Positions 1 through 4,980 of a DNA stretch of 5,843 nt are shown here, piece by piece; position 1 is the stretch's first letter, and each line of letters opens with the position of its first letter. Source of the stretch: Actinomycetota bacterium (lineage in GTDB: Bacteria > Actinomycetota > Actinomycetes > S36-B12 > UBA5976); NCBI GenBank assembly GCA_947447095.1, contig CANFIL010000082.1, positions 1 to 5,843 of the forward strand, in the 5' to 3' direction. The notes beneath the pieces were generated by a model. It worked only from the letters and a program-made list of their open reading frames with translations, was not told the DNA's origin and ran no database searches. The position numbers and the translations under genes are program-made.

Positions 1-163
1 AAGCCACAACCAAGAGAAAAATGAAATGCCCGTTATGGCGTAGTACCCACACTGCAACCGTTACTAGGGCTAACCACAATGTGATCGTACGCAGTGATTC
101 ACGCAGGTTTGCCTGTTCAAAAGTGACTAAGTGCGCATGTGAACGTTCTTGATCTTGTGCCAT
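1..163 (-). CDS. Membrane protein, N-terminal fragment, possibly an AI-2E-family permease (cut by window edge)
   Basis: An open frame without stops runs from an ATG at 163 to the left edge, giving 54 codons. The visible protein starts MAQDQERSHAHLVTFEQ, a short polar, presumably cytoplasmic tail. A basic-flanked hydrophobic stretch follows (roughly residues 27-42, TLWLALVTVAVWVL), then a short RHNGH turn and the start of a second hydrophobic stretch (FIFLLVVA). A polar tail followed by a tight helical pair is how many AI-2E/PerM-type permeases begin, but 54 residues cannot prove the family; any polytopic membrane protein remains possible. It is divergent from recO with a 48-bp gap. Its start rules out the longer upstream reading of recO, which would overlap it. 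A TANNNT box lies 6 nt before the ATG, and an AAGG lies close to the start. Most of the gene lies outside the window. Confidence 0.6.
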   Translation of the reverse strand, partial: MAQDQERSHAHLVTFEQANLRESLRTITLWLALVTVAVWVLRHNGHFIFLLVVA

Positions 164-169
164 ACCTTG

Positions 170-175
170 ACGCTA
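170..175 (-). promoter_or_regulatory. Candidate -10 box (TAGCGT) of the left-edge membrane-protein gene
   Basis: On the minus strand TAGCGT fits TANNNT and ends 6 nt before the ATG at 163. This would put transcription start at or next to the first codon, i.e. a leaderless mRNA. I see no convincing -35 box. This rests on motif and spacing only. Confidence 0.3.
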
Positions 176-211
176 CCTGATTCACCCGAAATCCGTGCAA
201 ACATAGTGTCT

Positions 212-961
212 ATGCCGAGTTACCGCACTGAAGCCATCGTGCTTCGCACACACAAACTTGGCGAAGCTGATCGCATCATCACCATGTTGACAAAAGATCG
301 CGGCAAAATTCGTGCAGTTGCTAAAGGGGTACGCCGTACGAAAAGTCGTTTTGGCGCGCGTCTTGAGCCGTTTAGTCGCGTCGATGTCTTGGTGCACGAG
401 GGCAAGAACCTTGATATCGTGCAGCAAGCAGAGCTCATAGTTTCGTATGGCCAAAGTATGACGCTTGACTATGGAATGTGGACCGCTGGCCAAACCATGG
501 TCGAGACCGCGGATCGTTTGACGAGCGAAGAATCGATTGCCGCCGAAACGCAGTATGTTCTGTTGGCATCAGCGCTGCGCACGTTGACAAGTGCTGAACA
601 CGATTCGACGCTTGTTCTCGATTCCTATTTGCTTCGATCGTTATCTCTTGCTGGTTACAGCCCATCTCTTGATGCGTGCGTTGCTTGCGGGGACACAGAC
701 ATTCCGTTCTTTCATGTCGGATCCGGAGGTGCAATGTGTTCTGCGCATCGGGCTCCTGGAAGTGTCGCGCCAAAGGCCGAAACTTTCGACCTTCTTAAAG
801 CACTTCTCGTCGGTGACTGGGCGTATGCAGATGAATCGCCAGTAGGGAATCAACGCGAAGTGTCAGGAATTATTGCCGCGTATGTGCAGTGGCATCTTGA
901 ACGCGCCTTGCGCTCGTTGCCGCACGTAGATCGATCCGTGACAGGATTGCCACATGGTTAA
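212..961 (+). CDS. recO: DNA repair protein RecO
   Basis: RecO is the RecF-pathway mediator that binds single-stranded DNA and SSB, anneals complementary strands and, with RecR, helps load RecA at gaps. The 249-residue protein has the expected layout. An N-terminal OB-fold (about 1-80) contains the family signature YRTEAIVLRTHKLGEADRI and then AVAKGVRRTKSRFGARLEPF. A helical C-terminal domain follows, carrying a zinc-knuckle-like set C156-x2-C159 and C176-x2-H179. I chose the ATG at 212 because the family normally begins M-P-x-Y-R at this point; the upstream extension to 149 is unlike RecO and would overlap the divergent gene. A GTG at 206 is a less likely alternative. There is no clear Shine-Dalgarno sequence before 212, so initiation may be leaderless. 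The 3' end overlaps uppS by 8 nt, indicating co-transcription. Confidence 0.95.
   Translation: MPSYRTEAIVLRTHKLGEADRIITMLTKDRGKIRAVAKGVRRTKSRFGARLEPFSRVDVLVHEGKNLDIVQQAELIVSYGQSMTLDYGMWTAGQTMVETADRLTSEESIAAETQYVLLASALRTLTSAEHDSTLVLDSYLLRSLSLAGYSPSLDACVACGDTDIPFFHVGSGGAMCSAHRAPGSVAPKAETFDLLKALLVGDWAYADESPVGNQREVSGIIAAYVQWHLERALRSLPHVDRSVTGLPHG
943..946 (+). promoter_or_regulatory. Ribosome binding site of uppS inside recO
   Basis: AGGA lies 7 nt before the ATG at 954, within the last codons of recO. It supports that start and translation coupled to recO. Confidence 0.5.
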
Positions 962-1733
962 CTTGCCGCCAGCACATCCCTCGGGTGCCGTCGCTCCACA
1001 ACTTGGTAAAGACTTTGTTCCCAAGCACATCGCAGTAGTGATGGATGGAAATGGTCGATGGGCAAAAGAGCGCGGTCTGCCACGAACTGCAGGTCACGAA
1101 GCAGGGGAAGCATCGTTGATGGACTGTGTTTACGGTTCGCTCGAATTGGGAGTTGGCTGGCTCTCTGCGTATGCCTTTTCAACAGAGAATTGGCGACGAT
1201 CGCCAGAAGAAGTTCGTTTCCTCATGCAATTCAATAAAGACGTCATCAATCGTCGTAAAGAAGAAATGAATGATCTTGGTGTTCGAATCAGGTGGGCCGG
1301 TCGACGACCAAAATTGTGGAAATCGGTTATCGAGTCACTTGAAGAATGTGAACGTTTAACGGCTAAAAATACAAAGCTCACCCTGACTATGTGTGTGAAC
1401 TATGGTGGGCGAGCAGAAATTGTGGATGCGACCTCGGCTATCGCTCGAGAGGTTGCAGCTGGTCGCCTGGATCCAAACAAAATTAATGAGAAGACCATTG
1501 CACGTTTTCTCGACGAGACCGACATGCCCGATGTTGATCTCTTTGTGCGCTCAAGCGGCGAACAGCGATTCAGCAACTTCCTGCTTTGGCAAAGTGCATA
1601 TGCCGAAATGGTTTTCTTGCCAACACTGTGGCCAGATTTCGATCGCCGTCACTTGTGGCACGCTTGCGAAATCTATGCATCGCGAGATCGTCGCTACGGT
1701 GGAGCGGTGCCGAATGAATTGCCGAGTGACTAG
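954..1733 (+). CDS. uppS: Isoprenyl transferase (cis-prenyl diphosphate synthase)
   Basis: The enzyme condenses isopentenyl diphosphate in cis onto an allylic diphosphate to make the long polyprenyl diphosphate that becomes the lipid carrier for peptidoglycan and other wall polymers. The 259 residues carry the family blocks in order: HIAVVMDGNGRWA (25-37) with the Mg/diphosphate-binding Asp31, TAGHEAG with His48, STENW (76-80), NYGG (149-152), RSSGEQRFSNFLLWQ (199-213) and LPTLWPDF (222-229). The usual RTSGE is RSSGE here, a mild change. In mycobacteria the recO-adjacent copy (Rv2361c) makes decaprenyl diphosphate, so C50 is as likely as C55; sequence reading does not settle chain length. The first 20 residues are a variable extension before the core. 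The start overlaps recO, with AGGA 7 nt upstream. The stop shares a CTAG with the convergent ZIP gene, leaving no room for a terminator between them. Confidence 0.96.
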   Translation: MVNLPPAHPSGAVAPQLGKDFVPKHIAVVMDGNGRWAKERGLPRTAGHEAGEASLMDCVYGSLELGVGWLSAYAFSTENWRRSPEEVRFLMQFNKDVINRRKEEMNDLGVRIRWAGRRPKLWKSVIESLEECERLTAKNTKLTLTMCVNYGGRAEIVDATSAIAREVAAGRLDPNKINEKTIARFLDETDMPDVDLFVRSSGEQRFSNFLLWQSAYAEMVFLPTLWPDFDRRHLWHACEIYASRDRRYGGAVPNELPSD

Positions 1734-2464
1734 GCGAAATTTACGATAACTCCCATGGCGACCACGCCCAGCACGGTCATCAACAGCGTTAGACGTGATG
1801 GATGCGTACTGTGGGCCTCGGGCAAGATGTGCGAGGTTGATAAGTAAATCAACATGCCAGCGAAAAGTGCGAGATAGCCACCGAGGAATTCATTGCTGAT
1901 TGCAAGATAGGTTCCTGTTGCTGCTCCACCTACACGAGCAATGCCATCGAGGCCTAAGAGGTAAACCGATGACTTCTTCCAATTTCCGGAGTTCATCAGT
2001 AGGGCAACGGTGTTGAGGCCATCAGTAAACGCGTGCGACACAACGGCAATCGCCACTGCAAGACCCAGTGCCTGTGAGACGTGAAAGGACAAACCTAAAG
2101 CAACGCCATCCAAGAAAACGTGGACAACCATTCCTGTAGCACCAATAATTCCGGTGGTTACACCATGGCTGTGTTCGTGATCGTGGGTGTAGTCCGATTC
2201 GGCTGGTTCGTGGGCACCTGAAAATCCTTCGATCACGTGCAGTAGAAGGAAACCGAGCACGAAATACACCATGACGCTTGGAATGTTTCCAAACTTCATG
2301 TGGTTGAGATCGAAGATCTCGGGCAAGAGGTCAAAGGAAACTAAGCCAAGAAGGAGTCCGCCGGATAGTCCAAGCAAAAGGTGCATTGAATCTCGAGAGC
2401 GCAGGGCCAATGCGCCACCAAGTGCGGTGGAGCACACAGTAAGGAGCGCAACGAAAACGGCCAT
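1730..2464 (-). CDS. ZIP-family divalent metal transporter (probably zinc)
   Basis: ZIP proteins import Zn2+, and sometimes Fe2+ or Mn2+, across the cytoplasmic membrane. Reading from the ATG at 2464 gives 244 residues and eight hydrophobic segments (about 2-22, 27-47, 62-80, 102-127, 129-157, 166-188, 194-214, 223-243), with TM1 at the N-terminus as in other bacterial ZIPs. TM2 ends FDLLPE (44-49). The TM3-TM4 loop has a histidine cluster (THDHEHSHG; His94, 96, 98, 100, plus His85), typical of ZIPs. The metal-site helices read HVFLDG (His115, Asp119) and HAFTDG (His144, Asp148), where classical ZIPs such as ZupT have HNxPEG. SHILPEAH (211-218) lies late in the protein. An in-frame start at 2614 would add 50 non-membrane residues and overlap the divergent gene, so I reject it. 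Substrate and direction are inferred from family. The gene occupies the uppS-glyS interval, where other actinobacteria carry zinc-homeostasis genes. Confidence 0.9.
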   Translation of the reverse strand: MAVFVALLTVCSTALGGALALRSRDSMHLLLGLSGGLLLGLVSFDLLPEIFDLNHMKFGNIPSVMVYFVLGFLLLHVIEGFSGAHEPAESDYTHDHEHSHGVTTGIIGATGMVVHVFLDGVALGLSFHVSQALGLAVAIAVVSHAFTDGLNTVALLMNSGNWKKSSVYLLGLDGIARVGGAATGTYLAISNEFLGGYLALFAGMLIYLSTSHILPEAHSTHPSRLTLLMTVLGVVAMGVIVNFA

Positions 2465-2470
2465 GGACTC

Positions 2471-2476
2471 ATCGTA
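2471..2476 (-). promoter_or_regulatory. Candidate -10 box (TACGAT) of the ZIP gene, leaderless layout
   Basis: On the minus strand TACGAT (TANNNT) ends exactly 6 nt before the ATG at 2464, so the transcript would begin at about the start codon. No good -35 and no strong Shine-Dalgarno sequence are visible. The fit supports the shorter 244-residue protein. Confidence 0.4.
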
Positions 2477-2545
2477 GTCGGCGACGTTGCGAGAATTCTG
2501 CAATAACTTTGCAACCGCTGCCGACGATGATCCGTAAGCCCGTGC

Positions 2546-2551
2546 TTGACT
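2546..2551 (+). promoter_or_regulatory. Candidate -35 box (TTGACT) of the ABM-like gene
   Basis: TTGACT matches five of six bases of the TTGACA consensus. The best downstream partner is TAACGC at 2566-2571, but its 14-bp spacing is short, so the -10 assignment is uncertain. Confidence 0.2.
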
Positions 2552-2569
2552 AGTGGCACGATGAGTAAC

Positions 2570-2585
2570 GCAACCCACGTGTTGC
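2570..2585. promoter_or_regulatory. Inverted repeat GCAAC-N6-GTTGC, possible operator
   Basis: Two 5-bp arms are separated by 6 bp. The repeat ends 4 bp before the strong ribosome binding site of the ABM-like gene. The same half-sites occur 55-100 bp upstream (GTTGC at 2486-2490 and GCAAC at 2511-2515), near the ZIP start, so all four lie within the 139-bp divergent spacer. A repressor site or an RNA hairpin in the leader are both possible. Five-base arms are short enough to arise by chance. Confidence 0.25.
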
Positions 2586-2589
2586 TTGT

Positions 2590-2597
2590 GGAGAGGA
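2590..2597 (+). promoter_or_regulatory. Strong ribosome binding site that picks the ABM-like start
   Basis: GGAGAGGA is the clearest Shine-Dalgarno sequence in the window. GAGAGG ends 7 nt before the ATG at 2604, but only 1 nt before the in-frame ATG at 2598, and it lies downstream of the possible TTG at 2586. It therefore points to 2604 as the start. Confidence 0.6.
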
Positions 2598-2603
2598 ATG
2601 CTC

Positions 2604-2939
2604 ATGCATGGCAAGTTTTACTCCGTATGGGAGTTTGACGTCGCTGCCCATGATCAGTGGCTGGCGAGCGTTCCTGCGGTGTTTGAGGTGCTTCAGCAGC
2701 GCGAGGGTTTTGTTGAAGGACACGTCATGAGAAGTCCAGATGAACCTAGCCGTTTTGCAGTTCACGCCACATGGATAGATGTGGGCTCATACCGTCGTGC
2801 TCTAGGTTCCACACAAGCAAAAATGATCGTGTGGCCATTTCTTGCCGACATGATTGATCGACCAACTGCATTTGAAGAGTTGATGTTCGCTACGTCTGAA
2901 TCAATTACTCATTACGAATCGAGTTTGGGCCAAGACTAA
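2604..2939 (+). CDS. Small ABM-like (antibiotic biosynthesis monooxygenase family) dimeric alpha/beta-barrel protein
   Basis: The 111-residue protein fits the ABM/ferredoxin-like fold. A first strand (KFYSVWEFDV, 4-13) is followed by a helix (15-32). Then comes the REGFVEGHVMRSPDEPSRFAV block (34-54), matching the family pattern of 'GF…G…v.rs.ddPs.f.v', then ATWIDVGSYRRAL (55-67), like the 'W.s.e.yraal' strand-helix turn. Family members include cofactor-free monooxygenases and haem-degrading enzymes, but many have no known activity and no catalytic residue can be assigned here. The name says nothing reliable about antibiotics. No signal peptide or membrane segment is present, so it is probably cytoplasmic. 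It is a single-gene unit, divergent from the ZIP transporter and convergent with the lipoprotein gene. A haem or metal link is conceivable from the neighbour but is speculation. Confidence 0.7.
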   Translation: MHGKFYSVWEFDVAAHDQWLASVPAVFEVLQQREGFVEGHVMRSPDEPSRFAVHATWIDVGSYRRALGSTQAKMIVWPFLADMIDRPTAFEELMFATSESITHYESSLGQD

Positions 2940-2953
2940 ACAGTCTTTTATTT
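2932..2953 (+). terminator. Candidate intrinsic terminator of the ABM-like gene
   Basis: A perfect 6-bp stem AAGACT-AAAC-AGTCTT begins inside the last codons, spans the TAA stop, and is followed by TTATTT. The stem has only two G-C pairs, so it is weak. On the minus strand the alternative hairpin CAGTC-N8-GACTG (2941-2958) could serve the convergent lipoprotein gene; the two hairpins share the middle arm. Confidence 0.4.
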
Positions 2954-3529
2954 GACTGCGCCGAGTGCCTTTGCTCCCTCGGGAGTAATCAGATAAGTAA
3001 ATGTCGCTGTCGCTGCAAGTTCCCCTTCGGCGAGCTGAGTTGCTGATGCGATCCGACCAGAACTGTCGAGGGTATAGGTAGTCAGGTAGTGAGTGTCGTC
3101 TATAAAGTTTGCGACCTCAATATCGCCACTAGCAGTATTCTTCACTGAGCCAATGTCGGTTCCGGTATTTGCCTCAAGACCTTCAAGCTCTGCCATCAAA
3201 ACGCTTGGCATCATGCCTGCGGAATCAATTTCTTGAGTGTCATTAATGACCAAATCTGATTGTGCACACACGCCATTGTTCGCGTCTTGCACAACGACGG
3301 TGACAAGTTTTCCTGTGGAGTCGCTCCACAGTTCAGTCAAACCTTTTGAGTTAGCCGATGTGAGGGAATTTTCCAGTGCTGCGCGATAAGCCTTGGCCGC
3401 ACTTGGTATCACGACATTCTTTGACACCGATGCCAGCGGAGTAGGAGAGCTCGTAGGAACTGACTTAGCCCCGCAGCCCGTGGCGCTCATGACGACGATT
3501 GCAAGAACGAGCGGAGTGCGAAGTTTCAT
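2948..3529 (-). CDS. Putative secreted lipoprotein of unknown function
   Basis: From the ATG at 3529 the protein has 193 residues. It starts with a classic lipoprotein signal peptide: basic MKLR, a hydrophobic core (about 6-16) and SATGC, with Cys19 as the predicted lipidated residue. The lipobox has Ala at -3 rather than the common Leu. A Ser/Pro/Thr-rich linker follows (23-38), suiting a membrane-anchored extracytoplasmic protein. The rest is an acidic, mostly beta-looking domain with one further cysteine (Cys88), including LVTVVVQD (75-82) and YLTTYTLDSSGRI (148-160). The alternating strands recall LppX/LprG- or LolA-type lipid-binding lipoproteins, but I cannot support membership in any family. 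The ATG at 3529 is preferred over the one at 3553 because AAGGAAAGG stands 7 nt before it and the signal peptide begins there. It is divergent from glyS. Confidence 0.75.
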   Translation of the reverse strand: MKLRTPLVLAIVVMSATGCGAKSVPTSSPTPLASVSKNVVIPSAAKAYRAALENSLTSANSKGLTELWSDSTGKLVTVVVQDANNGVCAQSDLVINDTQEIDSAGMMPSVLMAELEGLEANTGTDIGSVKNTASGDIEVANFIDDTHYLTTYTLDSSGRIASATQLAEGELAATATFTYLITPEGAKALGAVK

Positions 3530-3536
3530 CAGAAAG

Positions 3537-3545
3537 CCTTTCCTT
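3537..3545 (-). promoter_or_regulatory. Ribosome binding site of the lipoprotein gene
   Basis: On the minus strand AAGGAAAGG ends 7 nt before the ATG at 3529. This fixes that start over the upstream in-frame ATG at 3553, which lies before the site. Confidence 0.55.
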
Positions 3546-3551
3546 ATTTCC

Positions 3552-3557
3552 ATGCTA
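3552..3557 (-). promoter_or_regulatory. Candidate -10 box (TAGCAT) of the lipoprotein gene
   Basis: On the minus strand TAGCAT lies 22 nt before the ATG at 3529, leaving a leader of about 15 nt that contains the ribosome binding site. The -35 is unclear. If real, the ATG at 3553 lies inside the promoter and cannot be the start. Confidence 0.3.
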
Positions 3558-3560
3558 ACC

Positions 3561-3572
3561 GCCTTATGAGGC
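3561..3572. promoter_or_regulatory. 12-bp near-palindrome GCCTTATGAGGC between divergent promoters
   Basis: Arms GCCT and AGGC flank TATG; ten of the twelve positions pair. It sits between the candidate -10 of the lipoprotein gene (3552-3557, minus) and that of glyS (3591-3596, plus), so a bound regulator could affect both. Its short length allows chance occurrence. Confidence 0.25.
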
Positions 3573-3590
3573 TTGAAACCTCGCAGACAG

Positions 3591-3596
3591 TAGACT
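3591..3596 (+). promoter_or_regulatory. Candidate -10 box (TAGACT) of glyS, leaderless layout
   Basis: TAGACT (TANNNT) ends 7 nt before the glyS ATG at 3604, and there is no Shine-Dalgarno sequence between. This predicts transcription start at the A of the ATG. A TTGAAA at 3573-3578 is too close (12 bp) to be a normal -35. Confidence 0.4.
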
Positions 3597-3603
3597 TCTC
3601 GTT

Positions 3604-4980
3604 ATGGACCGCGTTGATGCCGTAGTGAATTTGTCGAAACGTCGTGGCTTTGTGTACCCGTGTAGCGAAATCTATGGTGGTACGCGATCTGCTTGGGATT
3701 ACGGGCCTTTAGGCGTTGAGCTGAAAGAAAATGTTCGCCGCCAATGGTGGAAGACCATGGTTCAGGGTCGCGATGACGTCGTTGGTATTGACTCCTCCGT
3801 CATCTTGGCTCCAAAAGTCTGGGAAGCTTCCGGGCACCTCAAGGCTTTCGTCGATCCACTGACAGAGTGCGTGGCGTGTCACAAGCGTTTCCGTGAAGAT
3901 CACTTGATTGAAGAATTTGAAGCCCGCAAGGGACGTGCTCCTGAAGGTGGCTTGGCTGGAATCCCGTGCCCCAACTGTGGAGCAAAAGGCCAGTTCACTG
4001 AACCGAAAATGTTTAACGGTTTGTTGTCAACAAATTTGGGACCTGTCGTTGATGAAAACTCGCTGCATTACTTGCGACCAGAAACCGCCCAAGGAATTTT
4101 TACAAACTATGCAAACGTTGCAGCTTCGGCCCGCAAAAAGCCTCCATTTGGAATTGGTCAAACTGGCAAATCGTTCCGTAACGAAATCACGCCAGGAAAC
4201 TTCATTTTCCGAACCCGCGAATTCGAGCAGATGGAAATGGAATTCTTTGTCGAGCCTGGAACTGACGAAGAGTGGCATGACTACTGGCTCAAAGAGCGTT
4301 GGAACTGGTACGTGGATCTCGGGTTGTCCGAAGAGAACATGCGCATCTTTGAGCACCCACAAGAAAAACTTTCGCATTATTCAAAGCGCACCAGTGACAT
4401 CGAATACCGTTTCCAATTCGGTGGAAGCGAGTTTGCTGAACTCGAAGGTGTAGCCAACCGTACCGACTTTGATCTCAAGACTCACATGGAGCATTCCGGC
4501 AAAGATCTTTCGTACTTTGATCAAGAGTCGGGCGAGAAGTACGTGCCATACGTCATCGAACCTGCTGCTGGACTCACGCGTGCAGTCTTGGCATTCATGC
4601 TTGAGGCGTACGACGAAGATCAGGCTCCTAATACCAAGGGTGGCGTTGATACCCGCGTTGTCATGCGATTCGACAAGCGGCTTGCTCCGATTAAGGCGGC
4701 GGTACTTCCGTTGTCGCGTAACGAAGATTTGAGCCCTAAGGCACGCGACATTGCCGCAGAGCTTCGTAAGCATTGGAACATCGACTTTGATGATGCTGGC
4801 GCAATTGGCCGTCGTTACCGACGTCAAGACGAAATCGGCACTCCGTTTTGTATCACTATTGACTTCGACACACTCGAAGACAATGCAGTGACAGTTCGCG
4901 AGCGAGACACGATGGAGCAGCAGCGGATTGGCATTGATTCACTTGTTGGTTGGCTAGGCGCACAACTTCCAGGCTGCTAA
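3604..4980 (+). CDS. glyS: Glycyl-tRNA synthetase, dimeric (alpha2) type
   Basis: It charges tRNA-Gly with glycine in the cytoplasm. The 458 residues are full length for the single-chain class II form found in actinobacteria, archaea and eukaryotes, as opposed to the alpha2beta2 GlyQS form. The N-terminus has RRGFVYPCSEIYGGTRSAWDYGPLG (14-38). A zinc-knuckle-like insertion has C89-x2-C92 and C122-x2-C125. KMFNGLLSTNLGP (135-147) and LRPETAQGIFTNY (157-169) follow. Motif 2 runs GQTGKSFRNEITPG (185-198) into REFEQMEMEFF (205-215). Motif 3 is VIEPAAGLTRAVLAFM (317-332), with its invariant Arg326. An anticodon-binding domain fills about 361-458 (LAPIKAAVLPL, RRYRRQDEIGTPFCITID). No truncation or odd residue is seen. 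The start has no Shine-Dalgarno sequence but a -10 box 7 nt upstream, so the mRNA is probably leaderless. dus follows with no gap. Confidence 0.97.
   Translation: MDRVDAVVNLSKRRGFVYPCSEIYGGTRSAWDYGPLGVELKENVRRQWWKTMVQGRDDVVGIDSSVILAPKVWEASGHLKAFVDPLTECVACHKRFREDHLIEEFEARKGRAPEGGLAGIPCPNCGAKGQFTEPKMFNGLLSTNLGPVVDENSLHYLRPETAQGIFTNYANVAASARKKPPFGIGQTGKSFRNEITPGNFIFRTREFEQMEMEFFVEPGTDEEWHDYWLKERWNWYVDLGLSEENMRIFEHPQEKLSHYSKRTSDIEYRFQFGGSEFAELEGVANRTDFDLKTHMEHSGKDLSYFDQESGEKYVPYVIEPAAGLTRAVLAFMLEAYDEDQAPNTKGGVDTRVVMRFDKRLAPIKAAVLPLSRNEDLSPKARDIAAELRKHWNIDFDDAGAIGRRYRRQDEIGTPFCITIDFDTLEDNAVTVRERDTMEQQRIGIDSLVGWLGAQLPGC

Noticed and set aside
167..172. TTGACG as a -35 box for recO
   Set aside because: No acceptable -10 hexamer lies 16-18 bp downstream.
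149..211. Longer recO beginning at 149
   Set aside because: The 21 extra residues do not look like RecO and overlap the start of the divergent gene; the family signature begins at the ATG at 212.
2493..2498. GAATTC-centred palindrome in the ZIP/ABM spacer
   Set aside because: The outer arms TTGC and GCAA are offset by one base, and a plain 6-bp palindrome is expected by chance.
2465..2614. 50-residue N-terminal extension of the ZIP protein (start at 2614)
   Set aside because: It is polar, absent from typical ZIP topology, overlaps the divergent gene's ribosome binding site and start, and contains the candidate promoter.
3530..3553. Lipoprotein start at the ATG at 3553
   Set aside because: The ribosome binding site AAGGAAAGG lies downstream of it, and the signal peptide reads naturally from 3529.
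3908..4453. 181-residue plus-strand frame inside glyS
   Set aside because: It is a shadow frame of an unmistakable glyS and has no recognisable domain or independent ribosome binding site.
4381..4827. 148-residue minus-strand frame opposite glyS
   Set aside because: It is the antisense of conserved GlyRS motifs, with a cysteine- and arginine-rich composition typical of shadow frames.
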